NCBI GenBank assembly: GCA_030065755.1
Contig: JASJDA010000006.1
Span: forward strand, 1-56,308
Length of the DNA: 56,308 nt
Direction: 5' to 3'
From: Prochloraceae cyanobacterium
Lineage (GTDB): Bacteria; Cyanobacteriota; Cyanobacteriia; Cyanobacteriales; JASJDA01
The notes under the pieces were generated by a model. It made no database searches. It saw only the letters and a list, made by a program, of their open reading frames with translations, and was not told the origin of the DNA. Numbering within the stretch: position 1 is the first letter of the stretch; every line of letters starts with the position of its first letter. The translations under genes were made by a program, and so were the position numbers. Positions 29,725 to 39,354 of this stretch are shown in pieces.

Positions 29725-31085
29725 AGATAGATCCCAAGAAAATCTTAGAAAATCGTCTCATAGAATATTTAGCTGTCGATCGCTCTTTTTCTATTTTAGA
29801 AAATTCTTTAGGGGTATCTCGCTTTACAGATTGCCCAGAGGAAGTTAAATTAGGAGGAGACGTTCGCTTAGTATTTCCTGAATTAATCGGACTAGAAGAA
29901 GTATTGAGCGAAATATTTCAAGGAAAACAACTGAGTTTTGAACTCAAAGAAATTTGTCGATGTCAAGAGCAGATTTATCCTCTATATTTTGACCTGTATT
30001 TTGTACTAAATGAAGATAGTAGATTAATTATTATAGTAGAAGAGGCAACAGAAAGACTGATTCGAGCCCAAAAAATCGGACAAGTTGCCAACGAATGTAC
30101 TCTATTGGCAGATAAATTATCCGCTGATAAAGATTATCTCGAACTGGTAATTACCTCTATAAAAGATGTCTTATTTGTAACTGACGGATTGGGAAAAATA
30201 AAGAGAGTTAATCGAGCAACAGTTGAGTTGTTTGGTTATACGGAAGCAGAATTTATAGATAGTAATTTATCAATTTTATTAGAAAAAGATGATTTTTATA
30301 ATTTAATCCAAGGTCGAGATCTAGAAACAATCTGCAAGACCAAAACAGGAGCAAAACTTTATCTAGACTTCTCCTCTTCGGAGATTCATTTAGGAGAAGA
30401 AAATAGACCAGATTTTGTGATAATTGGTCGAGATCTGACCCAACGCAAGCAGACAGAAATTGAATTGCGACAGCAGGGAAAACGCGATCGCTGGTTAAAC
30501 GCACTAGCCCTGAGGATATGTCAATCTTTGAATTTACAAGAAATTGCTAACATAACTGTCCAACAAGTGTGGCAAATGTTAGAGTGCGATCGAGTCATCA
30601 TTTATCGCTTTCTTCCCTGTTGGAAGGGAGAAGTAATTGCCGAATCTGTTACAGATGTGTGCGATCGAATGCTGGGTAAGATTGTTGACGATCCTTGCTG
30701 GGGAGAGAACAATCTTTTTTGCTACCTCAAGAGAGAGATATGCAAAATTGACGACATCAACGCCAAGGTAATGGATTTGGAGCACGTAAATTTGCTAGCT
30801 AAGTTTAAAGTCCGAGCTGAATTAGCAATGCCTATTTCCATTAATAATCTTTATCTTAACACAGACACCCAAATCTTATTTCAAGATTCTTTATCTTCTA
30901 GCAATTTAAAAATTCAAAGTCAATTGTGGGGATTACTAGTAGTTCATAGCTGTCAAGCACCCAGAAAATGGGAACAATGGGAGATAGATTTACTCCAAAA
31001 ACTAACAAAACACTTAGGGATTGCTATCGGACAAACCGAACTTTTCGACGCTCTGCAGGCTTCCAGTACCGAATTTTTAGGCTAA
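29721..31085 (+). CDS. PAS-GAF sensor without output domain
   Basis: A 454-residue protein. Residues 1-115 look like a divergent PAS unit. A coiled linker leads to a PAS domain (about 138-245: FVTDGLGKIKRVNRATVELFGYTEAE) and then a phytochrome/CBCR-like GAF (about 262-440: DRVIIYRF, GEVIAESV, DDPCW, LWGLLVVHSC). The GAF lacks the chromophore-binding Cys: the Cys-His position reads Glu-His. No kinase, cyclase or GGDEF follows; the frame ends just after the GAF. Its ATG is inside the GTPase stop (ATGA), so the two are coupled. Confidence 0.85.
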   Translation: MKIDPKKILENRLIEYLAVDRSFSILENSLGVSRFTDCPEEVKLGGDVRLVFPELIGLEEVLSEIFQGKQLSFELKEICRCQEQIYPLYFDLYFVLNEDSRLIIIVEEATERLIRAQKIGQVANECTLLADKLSADKDYLELVITSIKDVLFVTDGLGKIKRVNRATVELFGYTEAEFIDSNLSILLEKDDFYNLIQGRDLETICKTKTGAKLYLDFSSSEIHLGEENRPDFVIIGRDLTQRKQTEIELRQQGKRDRWLNALALRICQSLNLQEIANITVQQVWQMLECDRVIIYRFLPCWKGEVIAESVTDVCDRMLGKIVDDPCWGENNLFCYLKREICKIDDINAKVMDLEHVNLLAKFKVRAELAMPISINNLYLNTDTQILFQDSLSSSNLKIQSQLWGLLVVHSCQAPRKWEQWEIDLLQKLTKHLGIAIGQTELFDALQASSTEFLG

Positions 31086-31513
31086 ACACTTGCTACTTTT
31101 TTAGCATTTGGCGCAATAATCTTCTTTTTCTAATCGAAGAATTGAACAGTAGATGAAACCGCCACCACTAAACTAAATAAATCTGTCAAAAAATTCACTA
31201 TAACTTTATAATATTAGAGTCAGACTAAAAGAATTTTTTTCCTCAGCATAGTATTTCTGTTATTTTGACTTTTCACCACTTAGTCTAAATTAGTAGCTAT
31301 TTCCATAGAATTGCGATCGCGCCTCTCAAGTAACTTGAAACATAGTCATTCCAGCTAAATTTAGGCTATCTTAATAAAGATTAACGATAACATTAATTAA
31401 ATGCTTCAACACGAGTTTACCTAAGTGGCTACTTAGAATTTCAAACCACTGTATTAATAACTAAAAATCTAACTCCACAAACAGATCGCTAATAGAACAA
31501 ATAGTACAACAAT
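31086..31513. other. Intergenic after sensor gene
   Basis: A 428-nt AT-rich gap. I see no remnant of an output domain and no convincing promoter or repeat. Confidence 0.5.
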
Positions 31514-34447
31514 ATGCTAGATATAATTAATCTTTACGAGCGCGGTTTTATAGCTATTCCAGTAATCTTAGCTTGTAAAAGAAAAGGTTTTTTTGAACTA
31601 CTAAAGAATGGTAATTCCTTAACCTTAGAGGATATTGCTAAACATTTGGCAGCTAACACTAAATATCTCAAAATAGCTTTGAGATTAATGGAGTCATTAA
31701 AATGGTTGAAAAATGACTCAACTTGTAGTTATTATATCACAGAAGAGGCAAAAATTTACCAACAAATCCCAGAAAATATAATAAATATATATAACATACC
31801 TTTAGAATCATACCTTAGAGGAGAAAAAGAGGTAGGTCTTGTTAGAGAGTGGATTCAACTTTCAGGTAAGAGATGGAACATTAAGAATGCTTCGATCGCA
31901 GATTTGATAGATGGAGTTTTCATCATTCCTCTCCTACTTGCACTGAAAAAGAACGAACTGTTAAAAGAATCAGAATCTCAATCTCTATTTTGGCAATTAT
32001 CTCCTGGGATTCGCGAAGAATTGTACCAACTGTTTGCAGATAAAGGTTGGGCGCATGAGAAACAGGAGCGGATTTGTCTAACCGATGCAGGTCGTTTTAT
32101 TAGCGATCGAGCTTTAACTATTAGAGAAACCGCATCTTATGCTCCCACGTTATCTCAAATGTACGAGCTTCTGTTTGGCGACCTCAAAATCCCATTCAAC
32201 CGAACTCTCAATGTAGTTGCTAGTGAAATTCAAGATAAAAAATATTTTGTCGAAATCGACAAAATCGTCCTAAAAATTTTCAATCAGCAGCCTTTTGAAG
32301 AGCAACCTAAACAACATATAATAGTTGAGTCTAAAGAAGCTCAAAGCAAAGAAAGAGAAAACAGATCGAGTGCGATCGCCGCATGTATTCGCTCTGTAAT
32401 CGGCGAGCAAAGAGCTGCTGCCCTATCTCCTCAAATACCTCTAATCGATCTAGGATTTGATTCTCTAGAATTTTTGAAGTTAAGAAACCTTCTAGAAGAG
32501 CGCTTGGAGGTTCAGCTAGGAGGTACTTTTTTCTTTGAATATGTCACAGTAGCAGCAATTACTAGATATTTTCAAGAACGAGAGTCTGTTGACAGTAGGG
32601 AGGAAACCTTGCCAGTCTCCCAAGGTGAAGTGAATAATCTCTCCAAGAAAATTTCTAGCAGAAAACTCGAAGAGCAAACACCCTCAAAAATAGCATTTTT
32701 ATTTACCGGACAGGGATCTCAGTATATCGACATGGGAAAGGAACTTTATCAAACTCAACCTCCTTTCCGAATGGCAATAGATCGCTGCGATGCTATTTTG
32801 CGTCCTTACTTAGAACATTCTCTACTCTCTATTCTTTATCCCAAAAGCGATCGCCACTCACTCATCGACCAAACCGCTTATACCCAACCCGCTTTATTTG
32901 CCATAGAATACGCTCTGTTTCAGTTATGGAAATCTTGGGGAATAGAACCAGATTTAGTCATGGGTCATAGCGTAGGAGAATATGCAGCTGCCTGCGTGGC
33001 GGGTGTATTTAGTTTAGAGGACGGACTTAGAGCGATCGCCTTTCGAGGTAAACTCATGCAAAGCTTGCCTCAAAACGGAAAAATGGTGGCAGTGTTCGCA
33101 GATGTTGCCAAAGTAAGTGCAGCGATCGCTCCCTACACAGGTGAAGTTAATATTGCGGCTCTTAACGGACCCAAGAATATTGTTATTTCTGGCTTGCGCC
33201 AGAAAGTTCGCAAGGTTGTAGCGACTCTAAAGGCTGAGGGAATCAAAACCGTCAATTTAAAAGTTTCTCACGCCTTCCATTCTCCTTTAATGAAGCCCAT
33301 GTTAAGGGATTTCAACCACCTGCTTCAAGAGATTACCTACTCCTCTCCCCAAATACCTATTATTTCTAATGTAACTGGCAAAATGGCTGGCAATGAAATT
33401 GCTACCCCCGAATACTGGTGCAATCACGTTTGCTTGCCAGTCAAATTTGCTCCGAGTATGGAAACAGTAGATCGGCAAGGATTTAATGTTTTTGTAGAAA
33501 TCGGACCGAAACCCACCTCGCTCAAAATGGCAAGCTATTGCTTGCCGAAAGGGTCGAGGAAATTTCTTCCCAGTTTAAACCCAGGAATTTCCGAGTCGGA
33601 ACAAATGCTACAAAGTTGGAAAGATCTTTATCTGAGGCAAAATCCAACTACCATTTCAGTACGAGAAACTAAAAAAGATAATTGGCTGGCTTACCACAAA
33701 CCAAAATCGGATGCTTTAGTTCGCTTATTTTGTTTCCATCATCGGGGGGGATCTGCTTCTATTTTCCGTCAATGGTCGGATCTTCTTCCCCCAGAGATTG
33801 AAGTTTGTCCCATTCAGCTTCCAGGAAGAGAAGGTCGAATACGCGAACGACCTTTCGAGCGGGTTGAAAATTTAGTAGAAACCCTAACGCCCATTCTGAT
33901 TCCTTATCTTGACAAACCATTCGCCTTTTACTGTCACAGCATGGGGACTTTAATCGGATTTGAATTGGCTCATTTACTTTCCCAACAGTACCAGCGCAAC
34001 CCCCTTCACTTGTTCTTTGGAGGTTTTTGGACTCCCGAAGCTCACGCTTTTATGTTGAAGAAGAGATATAGTAAGGAGAATGGCTCAGAAGCAATGCTGA
34101 GTACAATGGAAATACCACAAGCGATCTTGCAAGATCGACAGTTGATGGAAGCATTAATGCCAGCGTTTCGGGCAGACTATCAAATATTGCAAAATTATAC
34201 CTACCAGAAGCAAGAACCATTGGGTTGCCCGCTCTCTGTTTTTGGCGGCATAGACGATACAGTGGTAAACGAGAAGCAACTTTCCGCATGGCGCAACTAT
34301 ACCAGCAACACTTTCAAACAGCGAATGCTTCCAGGGGGACATTTTTTCCTTACTTGCTGTCAAGCAGCTCTTTTAGAAGGTATCTCCGAGGACTTGATGG
34401 AGTCTTTGGGCAGCCTACAACTCGGCGAGCGACAAATGGTCTCTTAA
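31514..34447 (+). CDS. KS-less PKS-derived protein (wHTH-wHTH-ACP-AT-TE)
   Basis: A 977-residue protein. Residues 1-115 and 125-225 are two winged-helix-like units of the sort that precede class I methyltransferase domains in cyanobacterial polyketide synthases. Residues 226-266 (ending IFNQQPFEEQPK) resemble the lead-in to a SAM-binding core, but no DxGCGxG follows. Instead comes an ACP (about 285-355, attachment Ser317 in DLGFDSLEF), an acyltransferase (392-690: GHSVG with Ser486, malonyl-type HAFH at 586-589) and a type II-like thioesterase (735-965: CHSMG with Ser809, His943). There is no ketosynthase or reductase. The product is unknown. Confidence 0.85.
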   Translation: MLDIINLYERGFIAIPVILACKRKGFFELLKNGNSLTLEDIAKHLAANTKYLKIALRLMESLKWLKNDSTCSYYITEEAKIYQQIPENIINIYNIPLESYLRGEKEVGLVREWIQLSGKRWNIKNASIADLIDGVFIIPLLLALKKNELLKESESQSLFWQLSPGIREELYQLFADKGWAHEKQERICLTDAGRFISDRALTIRETASYAPTLSQMYELLFGDLKIPFNRTLNVVASEIQDKKYFVEIDKIVLKIFNQQPFEEQPKQHIIVESKEAQSKERENRSSAIAACIRSVIGEQRAAALSPQIPLIDLGFDSLEFLKLRNLLEERLEVQLGGTFFFEYVTVAAITRYFQERESVDSREETLPVSQGEVNNLSKKISSRKLEEQTPSKIAFLFTGQGSQYIDMGKELYQTQPPFRMAIDRCDAILRPYLEHSLLSILYPKSDRHSLIDQTAYTQPALFAIEYALFQLWKSWGIEPDLVMGHSVGEYAAACVAGVFSLEDGLRAIAFRGKLMQSLPQNGKMVAVFADVAKVSAAIAPYTGEVNIAALNGPKNIVISGLRQKVRKVVATLKAEGIKTVNLKVSHAFHSPLMKPMLRDFNHLLQEITYSSPQIPIISNVTGKMAGNEIATPEYWCNHVCLPVKFAPSMETVDRQGFNVFVEIGPKPTSLKMASYCLPKGSRKFLPSLNPGISESEQMLQSWKDLYLRQNPTTISVRETKKDNWLAYHKPKSDALVRLFCFHHRGGSASIFRQWSDLLPPEIEVCPIQLPGREGRIRERPFERVENLVETLTPILIPYLDKPFAFYCHSMGTLIGFELAHLLSQQYQRNPLHLFFGGFWTPEAHAFMLKKRYSKENGSEAMLSTMEIPQAILQDRQLMEALMPAFRADYQILQNYTYQKQEPLGCPLSVFGGIDDTVVNEKQLSAWRNYTSNTFKQRMLPGGHFFLTCCQAALLEGISEDLMESLGSLQLGERQMVS

Positions 34448-34491
34448 ATTATGCATACCTCAGTAGGTAGGGCGAAGTACACCCCTGATAA

Positions 34492-35841
34492 CTAACGCAT
34501 GGTCACAAATTCTTCAGCGGCGCTAGGATGAATGGCAACAGTAGCATCGAAATCTGATTTTTTCCCTCCCATTTTGATAGCGATCGCAACTCCTTGTATA
34601 ATTTCGGCAGCGTGTTCGCCAACCATGTGGGCTCCTAAAACTCGATCGCTATTTTGCTCCACTACTAATTTCATCATAGTTCTTTCTTCTGCTCCGCTCA
34701 CCGTGTGGTAAGTGGGTCTAAATTTAGAGCGATAAATTTTTACCGTATCGCCATATTTTTCTCTTGCTTCTTCTTCTGTTAGACCAACTGTAGCTGCTTC
34801 TGGGGTAGTAAATATGGCAGTGGGAATATTTTCATAACTCATTTTTTTATCTTTCCCCCCAAAAGTAACGTCGGCAAAAATGCGACCCTCTTTAATAGCA
34901 ACGGGAGTTAAATTCACGCGATCGGTACAGTCCCCAACGGCATAAATATGTTCGATATTGGTGCAATTATATTCGTCCACAGCGATCGCCCCATTAACGA
35001 CTTCTACACCCGTATTTTCCAGACCCAAATTGGCGAGATTAGGTATCCTTCCAGTAGCTGCTAAACTAACCACATCAGCAATGGCAATTTTTTCTGTCTC
35101 TCCTTTAGCAATTACTTTGACTCCCTCATCGGTCTTTTCAATCTGGATATCTTCAGTATTATTTAAGATGCGGATGCCGTGCTCTTCCATCCCCTCTTGA
35201 ATTTGAGAGCGCAGATCCCCGTCAAAACCTCGTAAAATACGATCGGCGCGGATAATTTGCGTTACCTGAGTCCCCAAACCTTGCATGATACAGGCGAATT
35301 CTGCGCCGATATAACCGCCACCGAGAATGACAATTTTTTTAGGCTGTTCTTTGATATTAAACATATCGTCAGAGACGATCGCGTGTTCGATTCCAGGTAT
35401 ATCCTCTGGTTTGACCGGACGACCCCCCACAGCAATTAAAATTTTCTCCGCTGTTACTTTACTTTCTCCGATTTCTATGGTATGTGAATCGATAAATTTG
35501 CCATAACCACAAAAAAACTTCACGCCAGATTTATCGAGCATTCGCTGATATACTCCATTTAGGCGATCTACTTCGTTGTTAACGGCTGCAATCATTTTAG
35601 GCCAGTCGAGGGTACTTTCCACGGGACTCCAGCCGTATCCCTGAGACTCCTGAAATTGCGCTGGAAAACGGGAAGCGTATACCATTAACTTTTTCGGAAT
35701 ACAGCCCCGATTGACACAAGTACCCCCTAGGCGATCGTTCTCAGCTATTCCTACTTTAGCGCCATATTCTGCAGCTCTTCTCGCAGTAGCAATTCCTCCT
35801 GAACCCCCACCAATAACGAATAGATCGAAATCGTAACTCAT
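34492..35841 (-). CDS. gor: Glutathione reductase
   Basis: A 449-residue NADPH-dependent flavoprotein that keeps glutathione reduced. It has N-terminal FAD-binding GGGSGG (11-16), the redox disulfide GGTCVNRGC (Cys42/Cys47), an NADP-binding GGGYIG, and the C-terminal active-site HPSAAEE. The C-terminal interface places it with glutathione rather than lipoamide or mercuric reductases. It is convergent with the PKS-derived gene (44-nt gap) and divergent from dacB (37 nt). Confidence 0.93.
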   Translation of the reverse strand: MSYDFDLFVIGGGSGGIATARRAAEYGAKVGIAENDRLGGTCVNRGCIPKKLMVYASRFPAQFQESQGYGWSPVESTLDWPKMIAAVNNEVDRLNGVYQRMLDKSGVKFFCGYGKFIDSHTIEIGESKVTAEKILIAVGGRPVKPEDIPGIEHAIVSDDMFNIKEQPKKIVILGGGYIGAEFACIMQGLGTQVTQIIRADRILRGFDGDLRSQIQEGMEEHGIRILNNTEDIQIEKTDEGVKVIAKGETEKIAIADVVSLAATGRIPNLANLGLENTGVEVVNGAIAVDEYNCTNIEHIYAVGDCTDRVNLTPVAIKEGRIFADVTFGGKDKKMSYENIPTAIFTTPEAATVGLTEEEAREKYGDTVKIYRSKFRPTYHTVSGAEERTMMKLVVEQNSDRVLGAHMVGEHAAEIIQGVAIAIKMGGKKSDFDATVAIHPSAAEEFVTMR

Positions 35842-35878
35842 GATTAAATTACTCCGCTAACAAATCCCACCGATCTAA

Positions 35879-37348
35879 ATGCTAAAACTTTTTTTGATAT
35901 CCCTACAACCGATCGCCCTGCTATGGCTTTTAGTTGGGGTGCAATTTCCTGCTAGATCGTTGCCCCAGTCTAGACCCCAACTCGCTGCAAATTCAACATA
36001 TCTTTGTGCTGGAGATTTGGATAAAGAAATTGAAGCGATTATTAGCAGTAAAGAGATGGAGCGATCGCGTTGGGGAATTCTAATTCAAACTTTAAATCAA
36101 AAACGCACTATCTACAGTTTAGATGGCCAAAAATATTTTTTACCTGCTTCTAATGCTAAATTATTGACAACCGCCGCTGCTTTGTACGAGTTAGGTTCTA
36201 GCTTTCGCCTCCGCACCTCCGTTTACGGTTCTGGTACTTTACCCAATTTAACTTCTTTACGGGTAGTAGGAGCCGCAGATCCCAGCTTAAACACAGCTCA
36301 ATTAAAAAACTTAGCCTCCCAGCTTAAAAGTCAAGGAGTGCTGCGAGTATCCCAGTTAATTGTTCGAGATAATTATTCCCAACCAAGGGGAATCAATCCC
36401 ACTTGGGAATGGTCGGATTTGCCCCAACATTATGCTGTAGGTGTAAATAATTTAATTCTCAATGAAAACGCTGTAACTTTAAGAATATTACCCCAACAGC
36501 TAGGTCAACCCGTGCAACTCAATTGGTCGGATAATCTGGCAGCAAGACAGTGGCAGATAGAAAACCAAGCCTTAACAGCACCAGTTGGCTCCCCTTATTC
36601 GGTAACTATTGAGACAGTTTTCGGAAAACCTATATTAAAAATTCAAGGGAACTTAGCAATTGATTCTCAACCAGATATTTGGGGGATAGCAATTGTGGAT
36701 CCGAGGCAGTATTTTTTAGATTCTTTTCGCCGAATTCTTGCTTATGAAGGTATTGTGGTCGATCGGGGAGTAATTAGCGATCCAGACAAACCGATTAAAT
36801 TAGGTAAAGAATTAGCAGCAGTTGAATCTTCTCCCCTCGAAATTTTATTGCAGAAGACAAATCGAGAGAGTAATAATTTATTTGCAGAAGCACTAGCCCA
36901 AATTCTCAGCGATCGACTAAATACTGAAACGGGAGTAGATGCAGTTAAACAGAGTTTAACTAAACTAGGAGTCGATCCAAATAGCTATACCCTAGTCGAT
37001 GCTTCGGGATTATCTCGTCAAAATTTAGTCAGTCCCGAAGCAATAGTGCAGACCCTACAACTGATGGCTAGCATACCAGAAGCAAGAGTTTATCGAGATT
37101 CTTTACCTGTTGCGGGTGTTAGCGGTACCCTGGGAGAGCGCTTTGTGAATACGTCTTTGCAAGGAGAATTACAAGCTAAAACTGGCAGTCTTACGGGAGT
37201 ATCTGCTCTATCTGGTTATTTGGATCCACCCGATTATCAACCCTTAGTTTTCAGTATTATTATCAATAAGTCCGATCGCTCGGCATCTATCCAGCGTCAG
37301 ACAATTGATAAAATCGTTTTGTTACTCAATAGTTTACAGTCTTGTTAA
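35879..37348 (+). CDS. dacB: D-Ala-D-Ala carboxypeptidase/endopeptidase (PBP4, S13)
   Basis: A 489-residue low-molecular-mass penicillin-binding protein. The active-site motifs are Ser91-x-x-Lys94 (PASNAKL), Ser332-x-Asn334 (RESNNL) and Lys435-Thr-Gly (AKTGSL). A signal peptide occupies roughly 1-28. The long gap between the first two motifs is the extra domain typical of class C PBP4. It trims or cuts peptidoglycan peptides in the periplasm. Confidence 0.93.
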   Translation: MLKLFLISLQPIALLWLLVGVQFPARSLPQSRPQLAANSTYLCAGDLDKEIEAIISSKEMERSRWGILIQTLNQKRTIYSLDGQKYFLPASNAKLLTTAAALYELGSSFRLRTSVYGSGTLPNLTSLRVVGAADPSLNTAQLKNLASQLKSQGVLRVSQLIVRDNYSQPRGINPTWEWSDLPQHYAVGVNNLILNENAVTLRILPQQLGQPVQLNWSDNLAARQWQIENQALTAPVGSPYSVTIETVFGKPILKIQGNLAIDSQPDIWGIAIVDPRQYFLDSFRRILAYEGIVVDRGVISDPDKPIKLGKELAAVESSPLEILLQKTNRESNNLFAEALAQILSDRLNTETGVDAVKQSLTKLGVDPNSYTLVDASGLSRQNLVSPEAIVQTLQLMASIPEARVYRDSLPVAGVSGTLGERFVNTSLQGELQAKTGSLTGVSALSGYLDPPDYQPLVFSIIINKSDRSASIQRQTIDKIVLLLNSLQSC

Positions 37349-37369
37349 AACCCTTTGAAAGTAAGAAAA

Positions 37370-37942
37370 CTAAAAATCAACTCTAATCCTAGGTCGGCGA
37401 TTGATACCTCTAGCTTCTCTGCTATTTTCCAACTCCGCACGAATCTGTTCGAGAGACCAACCTCTCTCTAAAGCTTCTTGATAGTTTTGGATTTCTCTCC
37501 TATCTGCATCTCGTCTGAGGGTTTCTCGATATATCTGGTTAATTCTATCTCTAGTTTCTCGCGAATAAGCCAAATCTCGGCGAACTCGATCGATATTCCA
37601 CTCTCTTGATAAGACTCGGCTGGAGTAGGTTCTCAATTCATTGCGATCGGGGTTGCGACCTAGTATTTCTCGATAGATATTGCGGATTCGCTCTCTGACA
37701 CGCTGTCGTCGCTCTCGATTGCTGTAATTATCTCCGTACTGGTCTCGACCGTGTTCTCTATTGTATCGTCGAATCTCTCTTTCACTAGCCCTTCGCCCGC
37801 AGACCACTTGACCATTAAACTCATTTACTACGCATAATTGTCCCCGTGTTGGTATTGATTCCGGTCTGTTTTGTGCTGCAGCTGGTGCTATTAAAGCAGT
37901 TGTTAAAGCTAATCCTGTAATTGTTGCAAAAATTGGTTTCAT
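37370..37942 (-). CDS. Secreted DUF4214-like protein
   Basis: A 190-residue protein with a signal peptide (1-23, ending AAAQ), a short Cys-containing segment (Cys37, Cys48), and two DUF4214-like helical repeats (about 84-128 and 131-175), each of the IYRE-x-LGR/RR-(N/D)-(P/A)-D-R type. DUF4214 is usually found in secreted or surface proteins. It is very rich in Arg. It is convergent with dacB. Confidence 0.75.
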   Translation of the reverse strand: MKPIFATITGLALTTALIAPAAAQNRPESIPTRGQLCVVNEFNGQVVCGRRASEREIRRYNREHGRDQYGDNYSNRERRQRVRERIRNIYREILGRNPDRNELRTYSSRVLSREWNIDRVRRDLAYSRETRDRINQIYRETLRRDADRREIQNYQEALERGWSLEQIRAELENSREARGINRRPRIRVDF

Positions 37943-38052
37943 AGTGTTAACCCTCCGATTAGGTAATATTAAAGAATTTCGCTCTCAGTCCGATTGCCTC
38001 TCCCTGAAGGAAGAAAGAAATTTCTCAGATTATTTGTTAATTAGTTGGTGAA

Positions 38053-38077
38053 GGAACTGCCCTAAAAGTGCAGTTCC
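38053..38077 (-). terminator. Hairpin downstream of first RTX gene
   Basis: GGAACTGC (38053-38060) pairs perfectly with GCAGTTCC (38070-38077), loop 9 nt. It lies between the RTX gene and the DUF4214-like gene on the minus strand. There is no U-run, so it may not be a true terminator. Confidence 0.4.
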
Positions 38078-38159
38078 CTTAAGAAAATCTAAGATAAAAT
38101 AATTTTAGATATTGAATCTCAGCTGCTCTCAGCTTTCATTGGGATTGGGAGTGGCTTTT

Positions 38160-38921
38160 TTATACGTAAACGAAGTCTCCACCAGCAGAGACTGGGAAAG
38201 GATCCACGTCATTTAGAGTTGCCCCTTCTACAAAAGCGATTGTGTCTCCTAGATAAAGTATGTCAACTCCACCTGTTACCGATACCACATCATAGTCTAA
38301 TTGACTGCCGAATACTTGAATTTTATCTCCTTCGCTCCACAAAAAGTCAGTAATTGTCGCAAAACCAGCTCCATCGTAAAAGACACCACGAGCATTACCA
38401 AGAACAAATGTATCTGCGCCAAAACCGCCATCTAGGGTATCAAATTCAAAACTGTTGAAAGCAAAACCGCCACCAATAAGCCAATCGTTACCATTGCCGC
38501 CAAAGAGGCGATCGTCACCGCTGCTACCATTGAGGATATCGTTACCGTTGACACCAAAAAGATCGTTATCAGCGCTATTGCCAATCAAAAAATCTTTGCC
38601 ACCGCTACCGATTACATCTTCAATGGAAATCAAAGTCTCGGTTAAAGTTGTGTTGCCAGGAAAAGTTGCTCTTCCTGTGCTGAGATTGACGTTGACTCCT
38701 CCATTAAAAAAGTTGTAGCTAACGAGATCGAAACCAGTACCACCGTTGAGGATATCGATACCAAAACCACCGATGAGGGTATCATTCCCTGCTCCACCTC
38801 TGAGAACATCGTCTCCATCTCCACCTCTGAGAATGTCATTGCCTCCAAAACCATTAATAGTATCTGGTCCAGCCTGACCGAATAAGTTGTTATTACCAGA
38901 AGTACCGTTGAAGATAGCCAT
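38160..38921 (-). CDS. RTX-repeat calcium-binding protein, short paralogue
   Basis: A 253-residue acidic protein with hemolysin-type Ca-binding nonapeptides (GGxGxDxLx) in two clusters (about 20-65 and 110-155). A linking segment VSYNFFNGGVNVNLSTG lies between them. I begin it at ATG 38921, which has GGAG 10 nt upstream; an 11-residue extension is possible. It has no N-terminal signal, as expected for type I secretion. The C-terminus ends FVYV, as in the neighbouring paralogue. It carries one copy of the module found in several copies in the next gene. Confidence 0.82.
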   Translation of the reverse strand: MAIFNGTSGNNNLFGQAGPDTINGFGGNDILRGGDGDDVLRGGAGNDTLIGGFGIDILNGGTGFDLVSYNFFNGGVNVNLSTGRATFPGNTTLTETLISIEDVIGSGGKDFLIGNSADNDLFGVNGNDILNGSSGDDRLFGGNGNDWLIGGGFAFNSFEFDTLDGGFGADTFVLGNARGVFYDGAGFATITDFLWSEGDKIQVFGSQLDYDVVSVTGGVDILYLGDTIAFVEGATLNDVDPFPVSAGGDFVYV

Positions 38922-39354
38922 TGTTATAGAACTCCTTTTGCTTGCTTGTATCAATCTGATTTTTGAGCTACTCTCAGATGTATTGAAACCACAAACCCCA
39001 TAAAAGTTCCCTAAGTTTTTAAAATTATTTACTCACCTACCCCGACTGTTTCTTACCACACTCATACAAAGATCGACATGCGTCTTTACTTAAGACACGG
39101 TTTTTTCTATCAGTTTGCGGGTATTTAATCCCTCGGAAAGACAAAAAAAATTACTAATTATTGGTAGGGAAAAATTTTCACTACCATAAGATATAAGAGC
39201 TAGCTCATCACTACTAAAGTCATATTAATTTTCTGCATCTCCTCACTTTTAAAAAAGAGGATTTGCAGGGGAATGCGATCGATTGAAAATCAAATTATTG
39301 TAGATATTAAATCTCTGACAATATCACCTTTCATTGCTATTGATAGTAGCTATT
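38922..39354. other. Leader of first RTX gene
   Basis: A 433-nt gap. About 38922-39070 is clearly similar in sequence to the region upstream of the second RTX gene (40750-40905), so the regulatory leader was duplicated with the gene. No other feature is seen in the rest. Confidence 0.6.
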
